From Paenibacillus mucilaginosus 3016 (GTDB lineage Bacteria > Bacillota > Bacilli > Paenibacillales > NBRC-103111): a stretch of DNA of 64,000 nt. Shown piece by piece: positions 23,659 through 35,900 of the stretch (position 1 is the stretch's first letter; the number at the start of each line of letters is the position of its first letter). A program made the translations under genes and the position numbers. Under the pieces are notes generated by a model. That model was not told the DNA's origin and did not search any database. It worked only from the letters and a program-made list of their open reading frames with translations. The stretch spans positions 3,676,001 through 3,740,000 of the forward strand of contig NC_016935.1 of NCBI RefSeq assembly GCF_000250655.1, in the 5' to 3' direction.

Positions 23659-26600
23659 TTGAATACGTATTCCCGCGAATTATTTCCTCTGACCCAGGCG
23701 CAGCAAAGAATCTGGTACACGGAGATGTTATATCCGGGCACCACGGCCTGTCTGCTCTCCGCAACAGTCAACATCGAAGGTCCGTTTCAGCCGGAGATTC
23801 TCAAGCAGGCCATTCAATGGGCGATCCGGCACAACGACGCTTTTCGGATCAGAATGACTCAGCAGGATGGCATACCGATGCAGTATGTCGAACCTTATAC
23901 ATATAAAGACATTGAATATGTCGATTTCTCGGATGCGCAGGACGAGCGTCAAGCTCAGCAGTGGCTGTATGAACATAACCGCAAGCCTTTAGTTTTTCTG
24001 GAATCAGATTTGTTCCGGTTTGTGATTCTCAAAATAAAAGACGGTTATTATCAATACAACGTCCAGATGCATCATATTGCCGCCGACGGGATCGGCCTCA
24101 ACCTGGTTATCAACCAAATCTCGGACTATTACGCCGCCATCGTGAATGAAGACCCGGCTGCGGCGGATATCAAAAGAAGCTCTTATATCGATTACATTCC
24201 TGCGGATCAGGCTTACGAGAGTTCGGAAAGGTACCGGAAGGATCAAGCGTTCTGGCTCGACAAGTTCAGCACGCTCCCGGATCTGACCGGACTGAAATCG
24301 TATGACCCGTTCTTAACGAGTACGGCTGCGGAGCGGAAAACCTTCATCCTTGATCACGAGCTCTTCAAGGACATCAAAGCGTTCGGCCAGCAGCATAACG
24401 TAAGTGTGTTTACCATCTTCCTGGCGGCATTGTATATCTACCTGCATAAAGTAACGAACGAGCAGGACGTGGCGGTCGGAACGAACTTTGCCAACCGGAC
24501 CAGCAAGCAGGAGAAAGACATGGTCGGGATGTTCGTCAGTACGGTGGCGGCCCGGGTCAGCGTGGATCCGGAAGCGGATCTGCTGTCGTTCCTTCAGCAA
24601 GTCGCCAAGGAGCAGCAGTCCCTTCTCCGTCACCAGAAATATCCGTATAACCATTTGATACAGAACCTCCGGGAGAAGCACCAGAATCATTCCATTCAAC
24701 GGCTTTTCGGGATCGTGATGGAATACCAGGTGTTGAGCTTTCCTGAAGTCGACCACCTCAAGCTGCTGACCAAACCTGATTTTTGCGGCCATGAAATGAA
24801 TGATTTTGTGATTCACATTAAGGAATCGATCAACGAGAACCAGATCGATCTCGATGTGGATTATCGGACTCATGTTTTTCAGGAGAGCGAGATCGAAGGT
24901 TTGATTCAGAGGCTTCTTCTTACTGTACAATTTATGCTCCGCAGTCCGCACACCACGATAGCCGAGATTTCGTTGATCAGTGAGGAAGAGCGAAGGCTGA
25001 TCTTGACCGAATGGGCAGACACGGCGGCTCCGTATCCGAAGGAGAAGACGATTCATCAGCTGTTCGAGGAACAGGCTGCGCGTACTCCGGAGCGGACAGC
25101 CGTCACGTTCGGCAGCGAGCGACTGACCTACCGCGAGTTGAACGAGCGTGCGAATCAATTGGCACATACGCTGCGGGCCAAGGGAGTCCAGCCGGACGGG
25201 CTCGTTGGTGTCATGGCCGAGCGCTCCCTCGAAATGATCGTGGGTATCTACGGGATTCTGAAAGCCGGTGCCGCCTATGTGCCGATTGATCCTTCCTTTC
25301 CTGAAGAGCGCATCCGGTACATTCTGGAGGATTCGGGTGCAGGGCAGCTCCTGCTGAAGAGCCATTTGGGCAGCCGCATCCCCGCGGAATTTGCAGGAGA
25401 GCTCGTCGAACTGGATGACGAGTCGGTCTATGCGGAGAACCGTTCGACCCCGCAGGGGACCGCCGGGCCGAACCACTTGGCTTACGTTATTTATACGTCG
25501 GGATCTACAGGCAACCCCAAAGGGGTGATGGTCGAGCACCACTCGGTTATCAACCGGCTGCTGTGGATGCAGGAGGCGTATCCCTTGGATTCGTCGGACA
25601 CCATTATGCAGAAGACGCCGGTGACCTTCGACGTCTCCGTATGGGAGCTGTTCTGGTGGGCACTGGCGGGCGCGAAGGTGCATCTGCTGCCGCCGGGAGG
25701 GGAGAAGGACCCGGGCCTCATTCTGCATACGATCGCGGAGCAGCATATCACCACGATGCATTTTGTACCGGCGATGCTGCAGGCGTTTCTCGATCATATC
25801 GAGCATCTGCCCGAGCAGGAGCGTGCCGGCAAGCTGGTATCGCTGAAGCAGGTGTTCGCAAGCGGTGAAGCCTTGACGCTGCCCCAGGCGTCCAGGTTCC
25901 AGCGCTTTATCGCGCCGGTGCACGGGGCGAAGCTCATCAATCTGTACGGTCCGACGGAAGCTACGGTCGACGTATCGTATTATGAGTGCACGGAGGATCT
26001 GTCGGGGCTTGCCTCCGTTCCGATCGGCAAACCGATTTCGAATATTCAATTATACATAACAGGAGCAGGAGCGAAGGAGCTGCAGCCGATCGGTGTGCCC
26101 GGAGAGCTGTGCATCGCCGGAGTCGGCGTAGCGCGGGGGTATTTGAACCGGCCCGAGCTCACGGCGGAGAAATTTACGGACAACCCGTTCGTTCCGGGCG
26201 GACGGATGTACCGTACCGGGGATTTGGCGCGCTGGCTGCCGGAGGGGCAGATCGAATACCTGGGACGGATCGACCACCAGGTGAAGATCCGCGGATACCG
26301 GATCGAGCTTGGCGAAGTCGAAGCCAAAGTATCGAAGATCGAGTCCGTGAGAGAAGCCGTCGTCATGGCGCGGGAGAAGGAGGACGGACAGAAGCATCTT
26401 TGCGCATACTTCGTGGCGGACCGGGAGCTGACGGTCGGAGAACTGAGAAAGGCGCTGTCCCTGGAACTGCCGGAGTACATGATCCCGTCGTACTTCATCC
26501 AGCTGGCGAAGATGCCGCTGAGCCCTAACGGCAAGATCGACCGCAAAGCGCTGCCGGCTGTCGAAGGGAACGTCCATGCGGACGCGGAATATGCCGCTCC

Positions 26601-26889
26601 GCGCACGCCGGTGGAGAAGGCGCTGGTCTCGGTTTGGGAATCGGTTCTCGGCATGAAGACGGTCGGCATTCACGACCACTTCTTCGAGCTGGGCGGGAGT
26701 TCGATCAAAGCCATGCAGGTTTCTTCCCGGCTGCAGCAGGCAGGATACAAGCTGGACATGAAGCATCTGTTCACCTACCGGACGGTGGCCGAGCTGAGCA
26801 CGTTTGTTCAGCCGCTTACGCGGACGGCCGATCAAGGGGAGGTCATGGGAGAAACCCTGTTGATCCCTATTCAACACTGGTTTTTTTGA
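23659..26889 (+). CDS. Lipopeptide NRPS 1, first segment: starter C - A(Ser) - T - start of E; frame broken at 26887
   Basis: TTG 23659 is the likely start (AAGGAG eight nt upstream); ATG 23641 lies before that site. Domains by nucleotide position: starter-type condensation 23680-24960 (PLTQAQQRIWYTEMLYPGT; active site MHHIAADG), adenylation 25010-26560 (YTSGSTGNPKG, YRTGDLARW, NGKIDRKALP) and thiolation 26590-26810 (LGGSSIK). The frame ends in the first residues of an epimerization domain. The ten pocket residues read DVWHFSLVDK, a serine code, so the module should load and epimerise Ser1. The N-terminal C domain resembles lipoinitiation domains of Paenibacillus lipopeptides. A run of seven T (26881-26887), where homology needs six, creates a TGA; the protein otherwise continues in the next frame. 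This may be the gene named cilC in the cilagicin cluster. Confidence 0.85.
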   Translation: MNTYSRELFPLTQAQQRIWYTEMLYPGTTACLLSATVNIEGPFQPEILKQAIQWAIRHNDAFRIRMTQQDGIPMQYVEPYTYKDIEYVDFSDAQDERQAQQWLYEHNRKPLVFLESDLFRFVILKIKDGYYQYNVQMHHIAADGIGLNLVINQISDYYAAIVNEDPAAADIKRSSYIDYIPADQAYESSERYRKDQAFWLDKFSTLPDLTGLKSYDPFLTSTAAERKTFILDHELFKDIKAFGQQHNVSVFTIFLAALYIYLHKVTNEQDVAVGTNFANRTSKQEKDMVGMFVSTVAARVSVDPEADLLSFLQQVAKEQQSLLRHQKYPYNHLIQNLREKHQNHSIQRLFGIVMEYQVLSFPEVDHLKLLTKPDFCGHEMNDFVIHIKESINENQIDLDVDYRTHVFQESEIEGLIQRLLLTVQFMLRSPHTTIAEISLISEEERRLILTEWADTAAPYPKEKTIHQLFEEQAARTPERTAVTFGSERLTYRELNERANQLAHTLRAKGVQPDGLVGVMAERSLEMIVGIYGILKAGAAYVPIDPSFPEERIRYILEDSGAGQLLLKSHLGSRIPAEFAGELVELDDESVYAENRSTPQGTAGPNHLAYVIYTSGSTGNPKGVMVEHHSVINRLLWMQEAYPLDSSDTIMQKTPVTFDVSVWELFWWALAGAKVHLLPPGGEKDPGLILHTIAEQHITTMHFVPAMLQAFLDHIEHLPEQERAGKLVSLKQVFASGEALTLPQASRFQRFIAPVHGAKLINLYGPTEATVDVSYYECTEDLSGLASVPIGKPISNIQLYITGAGAKELQPIGVPGELCIAGVGVARGYLNRPELTAEKFTDNPFVPGGRMYRTGDLARWLPEGQIEYLGRIDHQVKIRGYRIELGEVEAKVSKIESVREAVVMAREKEDGQKHLCAYFVADRELTVGELRKALSLELPEYMIPSYFIQLAKMPLSPNGKIDRKALPAVEGNVHADAEYAAPRTPVEKALVSVWESVLGMKTVGIHDHFFELGGSSIKAMQVSSRLQQAGYKLDMKHLFTYRTVAELSTFVQPLTRTADQGEVMGETLLIPIQHWFF

Positions 26890-26971
26890 ACAGGAGTTTG
26901 CGGCTCCGCATCACTTTAATCAGGCATTCCTGCTGTACCGCGAGGAGGGATTTGATGAGGCGGCGCTGCGC

Positions 26972-29900
26972 TTGACGGTTCAAAAGATCGCCGAGCATCA
27001 TGACGCCCTGCGGATGGTCATGGTTCTCCGGGAAGACGGCTATAGGGCAAGGATTCGGAGTGTGGACGAAGGGGAGCTTTACAGTCTGGAGACGGTGGAT
27101 CTGCGGGAGGGGGCTGCGGCCGAGACCTCCGAGCCGTCGCCGATCGCCCAGGCGATTGCAGAGAAGGCGAACGAAATCCAGAGCCGTATGGACCTTGCGA
27201 ACGGCCCGCTGCTGAAGCTGGGTCTGTTCCGCTGCGCGGATGGCGACCACCTCCTGATCTCCATTCATCATATGGCAGTGGATGGGGTGTCGTGGCGAAT
27301 CCTGTTCGAGGATCTGGCGGCAGGGTACGAGCAGGCGGTACAGGCACAGCCTATCCGGCTTCCGGCCAAAACCGATTCCTTCCGGCTTTGGTCGGAGAGT
27401 CTCGCCGCCTATGCGGACAGTCCGGCCATGGAAGCGCAGCGGGCCTACTGGCAGGGAATCGAGCAGGCGCATACCGAGCGGCTGCCGCTGGATTTCGGCG
27501 GACACGGCCTGGAAGCTCCGGAGCGGGATCATGCAGCCGGCGGTAAGCTCCCCGAGCAGGGGAGTGAAACGGGCCGTCCGCATGAGCCTGAGCGTGAGCG
27601 TCCACTCCTGCGGGACAGTGATATCGTCACCGTCCGCTGGTCGAAGGAGGACACGGAGCGCTTGCAGAAGCAGGCGCATCGGGCCTACAACACCGACATG
27701 AACGACCTGCTGCTTACGGCGCTGGGCCTCGCGATCCACCGCTGGACTGGGCTGGAGCGGGTGCTTGTCAATCTGGAAGGCCATGGCAGGGAACCGGTGG
27801 TTCCGGATATGGACGTGACGCGGACGGTCGGCTGGTTCACGAGCCAATTCCCGGTGCTCTTGGAGCTGGACCAAGAGAATACCGATTCGCCGGAAGGTCT
27901 GGGCGCCCGTATTAAGCGGGTCAAAGAAAGTCTGCGCGGCATCCCGCATAAGGGGATCGGTTACGGCATTCTTCGTTATCTCTCGGCTCCTGCGGGGACG
28001 CCGTCCGCCGTCCGCTTGGGGGTTGAACCCGAGATCAGCTTTAACTACCTGGGTCAATTCGACCAGGATCTGGAGAGCAGCGGGCTGAAGCCGTCGCCTT
28101 ATTCGGGCGGTGCGGACCGGAGCGAACGGAACGCAAGGCCTTATGTGCTCGATATGAACGGCGCGGTAACCGGCGGGGAGCTGATCATGACGGTCAGCTA
28201 CAGCACCACTCAATACCGGCGGGAGAGCGTGGAGCGGCTGGGCGAATGCTTCCAGGCCGCTCTGCGGGAGATCATCGCCCACTGCACTGCGCAAGAGAGG
28301 GCGGAGCTGACGCCGAGCGATGTCTTGTTCAAGGGGCTCACGGTAGAAGAGCTGGACCGCCTTCAGCAGCAGACGCAGCAGATCGGCGAGATAGAGAATG
28401 TCTACGCACTGACGCCGATGCAGAAGGGCATGTGGTTCCACCGCAGGCTGGATGAGGGGTCTCATGCGTACTTCGAGCAGGTCACCTTTACCTTGAACGG
28501 CCTATTGGATCCGGACACCTTCCGGCAGAGCCTCGACCATCTGACCCGGCGGCATGATGCTTTGCGGACGAATTTCTACAGCGGCCGGGGCGATCAGCCT
28601 CTGCAGGTCGTATACCGGAGCCGGAAGCCCGGTTTTGCCTATGAGGATCTTCGCGGACTGCAGCCGGGGGAACGACAAACACAGGTGGACGCGCGGATCC
28701 AAGGCGATAAAGCCAGAGGGTTTGATCTCGAGCAGGATCCGCTCTTCCGGGTAACGATTCTCCGCCTTGCCGATAAGGAATATCAGTTCCTCTGGAGCTT
28801 CCATCATATCGTGATGGACGGCTGGTGCCTGCCTTTGATGATTCAGGAAGCGTTCGACGCTTATGCGGCCTTCGGGAATGGGAGCGAACCGGCGCTCGGA
28901 ACCGCCGGATCGTACGGCCGCTATATCGAGTGGCTGGAGCGGCAGGACGGCGAAGCGGCGTCCGGTTATTGGAAGACGTACCTGGACGGGTATGACAGCC
29001 AGACGGATCTTCTGCCGGCAAAGTCTCAACAGGGACAGGGGAGCGCGGACGGATATACGCCGGAGAAGCTGGTCAGCAGCCTTGGGAAGCCTCTGACCGA
29101 GGGACTGCAGCGCACCGCGAACCGGCTTCAGGTGACGATGAATACGATGATTCAGACGGCCTGGGGAGTGCTGCTGCAGCGGTATAACCGCACGGACGAC
29201 GTCGTATTCGGCAGCGTCGTGTCGGGCCGGTCGGCGAACATCCCGGGCATCGAAACGATGATCGGACTGTTCATCAATACGATCCCGGTGCGCGTCCGCA
29301 GCGGGGCGGAGGAGACGGTGGCCGGACTGCTGAGAAGCGTTCAGGAGCAGTCGCTTCTCTCAGCGGCGTACGATACGTATCCGCTCTATGAAATTCAAGC
29401 GTTAAGCGGGCAAAAGCAGGACCTGATCCGCCACCTTGTCGTGTTCGAGAACTACCCGATGGATCAGCGTCTGGGACAGTTCCAAGAAGAGAAGGGAATC
29501 GTGCTCAGCGGATTCCAAGCCGAGGAACAGACCAATTATGACTTTAATGTCATTGTTCTGCCCGGAGAGGAACTCACGCTGCGGCTCGAATTCAACGGCG
29601 GAGTGTATGACCGTGAAGGCGTGGAACGGGTCCGTGGGCACCTGGTTCGCCTGCTGGAGCAGTTCGCGGGCCGGCCGGAAGCCCGGATCGGCGAGCTGGA
29701 GCTGCTGACCTCGGCGGAGCAGACGGATCTGCTGGAGATGTTGGATGCCGCTGCAGCCGAGTATCCGCGCGGGAAGACGATCCATGAGCTGTTCGCGGAG
29801 CAGGCGCAGCGTACGCCGGACCGTACTGCGGTCGTGTATGAAGACCGTCAGCTCACCTATCGTCAGCTGGACGAGCAGTCCAGCCGGCTTGCCGTCTGGC

Positions 29901-32900
29901 TCCGTGAACAGGGGGTCGGTGCGGAGACGCTCGTCGGGGTGATGTTGGAGCGTTCGGTTGACATGATCGTGGCGATGCTCGGAACGCTCAAAGCCGGCGG
30001 CGCTTATGTGCCGATCGATATCAAGCTGCCGCAGGAGAGAATCGACTATATCATCGAGGATTCCGGGATCGGCTACTTGATCACTGCGGATGCGCTCGAT
30101 CAAGCGGCCGGGTTCGCCGGAACCCGCATCGATATCAAGCATGAACGGGTCAGCACCGGACCTGCCGATGCGCCGGAGGCGGTCAGCACCAGCCGGAATC
30201 TCGCTTATATCATCTACACGTCAGGCACGACAGGCCGGCCCAAGGGTGTGATGGTCGAGCATAACCAGGTCGTGCGGCTTATGGTGAACGACAGAATGCC
30301 GTTTGATTTTACGGAGAACGATGTGTGGACGATGTTCCATTCGAACTGCTTCGACTTCTCCGTCTGGGAAATGTACGGTGCCCTGCTGTACGGAGGCAAG
30401 CTGGTCATTGTACCGGAGGAAACGACGAAGGACTTCGAAAGCTATCTGGCCCTCCTGAAGAAGGAACACGTTACGGTGCTGAATCAAACGCCGGGCGCCT
30501 TCTACCTGCTCATGAATCTGGCCGTACAAGACGCCCGCCGGGATGCCGGGCATGGTCAGCCGCTCAGCCTGCGGTATGTGATCTTTGGCGGGGAGGCGCT
30601 CAAGCCGGCCCTGCTGCAGGACTGGAAACGGACTTACCCGGACACCCGGCTCATCAATATGTACGGGATTACCGAAACGACCGTACACGTTACGTTCAAG
30701 GAGATCGGGCTGCAGGAGATCGCCAGCGGAATCAGCAATATCGGCCGGGCGATTCCGACGTTAACCACGTACGTCATGGATGAGCATCTCAACCTGCTTC
30801 CGTTCGGGGTGGCAGGCGAGCTGTGCGTCGGCGGTGACGGAGTGGCGCGGGGGTACTTGAACCGCGCGGAGCTGACGCAGGAGCGCTTCCTGCCGAATCC
30901 GCATCGGGAAGGCGAGCGGATCTACCGGTCGGGCGATTTGGTGCGGCTTTTGCCAAACGGCGAGCTGGAGTATTTGGGACGGATTGATCATCAGGTCAAG
31001 ATCAGAGGCTACCGGATCGAGCTCGGCGAGATCGAGAACCGTCTGCTTGGCCATGAGGAGATCGAAGATGCGGTCGTTCTGGCCAAGGAAGACAAGCAGA
31101 GCTTAATGTACCTGTGCGCTTATTTCGTAAGCCGCCGGGAGCTGACGCAGGCCGACCTGAAAGCCTATCTCAAGCTGAGCCTGCCCGAATATATGGTTCC
31201 GGCGTTCTTCGTCAGGCTGGAGGAGTTCCCGCTGACCGGCAACGGCAAAGTGAACCGCAAAGCGCTGCCGGAACCGGCGATCAGCAGCTTGGCGGCCGCG
31301 TCCTATGAAGCACCACGGACCGAAGCGGAGCGGAAGCTGGCGGCCATCTGGCAGGCGGTGCTGGACGTGGAGCGGGTAGGCGTGGACGATAACTTCTTTG
31401 AGCTCGGCGGGCATTCCCTCAAGGCGACGGCCGTAGTCAGCGAGATCGGACGTGAGTTCCACATCCGGCTTCCGCTGAAGGAACTGCTTCTGCATCCGAC
31501 GGTGCGGGAAATCGGCGCCTATCTCGAACGGAGCGGGGCGGGGGATGCCAAGCCAAGCCTCGAACGGATCGAGCCTTGCGTGATCAGCGAGACCTACGAG
31601 ACGTCTTCGGCACAGAAACGGCTGTATGCGGTACAGCAGAGAGAGCCGGACAGCACGGCTTACAATATGCCCGGCTGCTTCGAGCTTGGGCCGGACGTGC
31701 AGGAGGATCGCCTGGAGGCGGCACTGCAAGCGTTGATCCGGCGGCATGAGGCTCTGCGGACTTCGTTTGAGACGGCGGATGGGGAGATTGTGCAGCGGAT
31801 CGCGGACGACATCCGGTTCCAGCTGGAAGTCCGGCAGGAAAGCGAATCCGATCCGGCTCTGGTCGCAAGCCGGTTTGTGCGTCCGTTCTCCCTGGACCAA
31901 GCTCCCCTGTTCCGGGCTGAGCTTGTTCGAAGCGGAGACAAGCGGTACCTTCTGCTCGACATGCATCATATCGTGACGGACGGGTTATCCCTGCGGCTGT
32001 TCCTGGACGAGCTGCTCGCGCTGTATGAGGGCGCCGTACTGGAGCCGCTGCCCATTCAGTACAAGGATTATGCCGTGTGGCATAACCGGTTCCTGCAGTC
32101 GGACGAGCTGAAGAAGCAGGAGCAGTACTGGGTGAGCCAATACCAGGATGAGGTGCCGCAGCTCCGTCTCCCTTATGATTTGGAGCGGCCGGCGGTCCAA
32201 AGCTTCGAGGGCGGTACCGTCATCCTCTCGGTTGCTCAGGGGACAACCGAGCGGCTTCGCAGGTTGGCGAAGGAGCGGGGATGCACCCTGCACATGGTCC
32301 TGCTGTCCGCCTTCCAGCTCCTGTTATCCAGGTACAGCGGTCAGGACGATCTTGTCGTGGGCGTGCCGGTCGCAGGACGTTCCCGGGCGGAGCTCCAGAC
32401 CATGATGGGGATGTTCGTCAATACCCTTGCACTCCGCAGCAGGCCCAGCGGAGACAAGACGTACCTCGACTATTTGAACGAAGTACGGGAGTACACCCTG
32501 GAGGCTTACGAGAACGACAGCTATCCGTTCGACCGCCTTGTGGAGCGGTTGGCATTAACGAGAGATTCCAGCCGAAATCCGCTGTTCGACGTGATGTTCG
32601 ATACGTATACGGTCGAGGCTCCGGGAAGAAGGAGTCCGGGCGCGGGGGCAGGCGGGCTGACTCTCGAACCGCGGAGCTTAGACCGGGGCATGGCCAAATT
32701 CGATATCGAATTCAACGTGCTGGAACAAGGCGGCGCCCTGGAGCTCAGCGTCGACTATGCCGCCAGGCTGTTCCACCGGGAAACCATCGAAAGAATGGCA
32801 TCGCATTATACCCGGATTCTGGAGGATATCGCCCTGAACGGCGGCAGTGACAAAAAGCTTTCGGACATCGAAATGCTTCTCCCGGAAGAGAGAGAAGTGC

Positions 32901-35900
32901 TGATACACCGCTTTAATGAAGTGGCGGCGGATGAGCCGGCCGAGCGGCTGTTCCACGAATGGTTCGAGGAGCAGGCGGACCTGACGCCGGATCAGACGGC
33001 CGTGGTCTACGAGGAACAGCGGCTCACCTACGGGGAGCTGAACGCAAGGTCGAATCGCCTTGCCCGCACCTTGAGGCAGGCGGGCGTGCAGCCGAACCAG
33101 CTGGTGGGCATCCTGGCGGACCGTTCGGTGGACCTGCTGGTCGGCGTGATGGGCGTGTGGAAAGCCGGAGCCGCCTATGTGCCGCTTGATCCGGATTACC
33201 CGTCCGAACGCATTGACTTTATGCTCGAGGACAGTGGCGCCAAGGTGCTGCTGACCCAGACGGGACTCCGAGAGCGCGCCGAAGGCTGGCTCAGCGGGAA
33301 CGGTCATCTGCAGGCGGTGCTTTGCCTGGACGACGAAGCCTCTTATGACGAAGCTTCTTATGACGAAGCCTCTTTTGCCGAGGAATCGGCGAACCTCTCT
33401 CCTGCGTGCAGGCCGCAGGACCTGGCGTATGTCATCTATACGTCCGGCACAACCGGACGGCCGAAGGGCGTAATGATCGAACACCGCAGCTTGATGAATA
33501 CGGCGTCAGCCTACCGCCGGGAGTACCGGCTGGGCGAGTTCCCTGTACGGCTGCTGCAGCTGGCCAGCTTCTCCTTCGACGTATTCGTCGGCGACATCGC
33601 CCGGACGCTGTATAACGGCGGCACGATGTTCATCTGCCCGAAGGACGACCGCATTGATCCGGTCCGTCTGTACGAGCGAATTCGTCAGGACGGGATCACC
33701 ATCTTCGAATCGACGCCTGCCCTGATCGTGCCGTTCATGGAATATGTGGCGGAGCAGGCACTTGACATGAGCGCAATGGAGCTGTTGATTACAAGCTCGG
33801 ACAGCTGCAGCGTGAAGGATTACCGGCTGCTGCAGGAGCGCTTCGGCTCCGGGTTCCGCATCATTAACGCTTATGGCGTGACGGAAGCGACGATTGATTC
33901 GAGCTTCTACGACGAGCCGTTGGACAAGCTGCCGGCAGGAGGCAGTGTGCCGATCGGCCGGGCGTACCTGAACGCGAAGTTCTACATCGTGGACGCCTTC
34001 CTGAACCCCGTGCCGGTAGGGGTGCTGGGCGAGCTCTGCATCGGGGGTCCCGGTGTGGCGCGCGGGTACTGGAACCGGCCGGAGCTTACGGCGGAGAAGT
34101 TCGTGGACAGTCCGTTTGCCGCCGGCGAACGGCTGTATCGAACGGGCGACCTGGCCCGCTGGATGCCGGACGGCAACGTTGATTTTATCGGGCGGATCGA
34201 TCATCAGGCCAAAATCCGCGGATACCGCGTCGAAACCGGAGAAATCGAGACGGTGCTGCTCAAGGCGGAAGAGGTGCGGGCAGCGGTGGTCGTCGTACGT
34301 GACGATGCGGCCCGGCAAAAGGTGCTGTGCGCTTACGTCACGAGCGACCGGGAGCTTGATCCGGATCTGCTGCGCAGCCGGCTTGCCCAGGAGCTGCCAA
34401 GCTACATGGTGCCGTCGTATTTCATCCAGCTGGCTCATCTGCCGCTGACGGCCAATGGCAAGGTCGACCGGAAAGCACTGCCTGAACCGGATTTTGGTGC
34501 CATGAAGGCCGCTGACTATGAAGCTCCCCGCAGTGATGCGGAAGCGAAGCTTGTGGAAGTGTGCAGTGAGGTGTTGGGCGGGGAACCGGTTGGGATCCAG
34601 GCCAATTTCTTCGATCTCGGCGGGGATTCGATCAAGGCGATCCGTATCATCTCCAAGCTGCAAAAGTATGGTTACAGCCTGGAAGTGAAGCATATTTTCG
34701 GTGACGGAGCGCTGAAATCGATAGCCGGCCACTTGAAGCGGCAGGAATCGGCCGTCCGTCAGGAGACGGTGACCGGGGAAGCGGCGCTGACTCCGGTTCA
34801 GAGATCCTTCTTCGAGCAGGAGCTGACCGATCCGCACCATTACAATCAATCGGCGATGCTGTTCCGCTCCGAACGGTTCGATGGGGAGCTCGTCCGCCAA
34901 GTGTTCGAGGAGATCGTATCGCACCACGACGCCCTGCGGATGGTATACCGCGAGGAAGGCGGCCGCATCGTCCAGTATAACCGGGGAGTCGAAGCTTTCC
35001 ACGAGCTGTTTGCCCTGACTGTGTTCGATTACACCGGACGGGGCGACTGCGCGGAGGAAGTCGGAGCCCGCAGCAGCGAGCTGCAGAGCAGCATGGATCT
35101 GGAGCATGGGCCGCTGGTCCAACTCGGATTGTTCCGCTTAGACGAAGGCGATCACCTGCTGATTGCGGTTCACCATCTGGTCATCGACGGCGTGTCGTGG
35201 AGAATTCTGCTCGAAGATTTCACGGAGGGGTACCGTCAGGCGCAGGAGGGGCCAGCCATCCGGTTCCCGGCGAAGACCAACTCCTTCCGGGACTGGGGCG
35301 CCTACTTGCAAAAGCAGGTGGAGAGCGGGGCGCTGGAGGAAGAATTTGGCTACTGGGACCGGATCCAGCAGGCGGCGATCGAGCCTCTGCCTGTCGATGG
35401 GAACAGCGGCGGGAAAGACAGCAGGCTCAGAGATGCGGGAGAGCTCCGCGTGGAGTTCAGCCTCGATGAGACGGATCGGCTGCTTAAGCAGATCCACCGG
35501 GCTTACCGTACGGATGTGCAGGATATTTTGCTAACGGCGCTGGGCTTATCCGTAAGGGAGTGGACCGGGCAAGACCAGGTTCTTATCCAGCTGGAAGGCC
35601 ACGGCCGACAGCTCCTGGAAGGCGGCATCGAGATCGGCAGGACGGTAGGCTGGTTCACGGCGGAGTATCCTGTGCTGCTTGAGATGGGCGCCTCTGCGCT
35701 GCCTCAAGCGGTTAAGCGGGTCAAAGAAACGCTGCGCCATGTACCGAATAAGGGAATCGGGTACGGCATGCTGAAATATCTGGGCGGCGGTAGGACGGAG
35801 TGGAACCGGAATACGCCGGAGATTAGCTTCAACTACTTGGGGCAATTCGACGGGGAGCTGCAAGGCGACCTGTTCGAGGTGTCACGCTTATCTGCGGGAG

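Noticed and set aside
26600-28300. Two separate genes at the 26887 stop, with a new NRPS starting at 26972
   Set aside because: The T and E domain sequence is continuous across the stop after removing one T, and there is no ribosome site or docking region at 26972.
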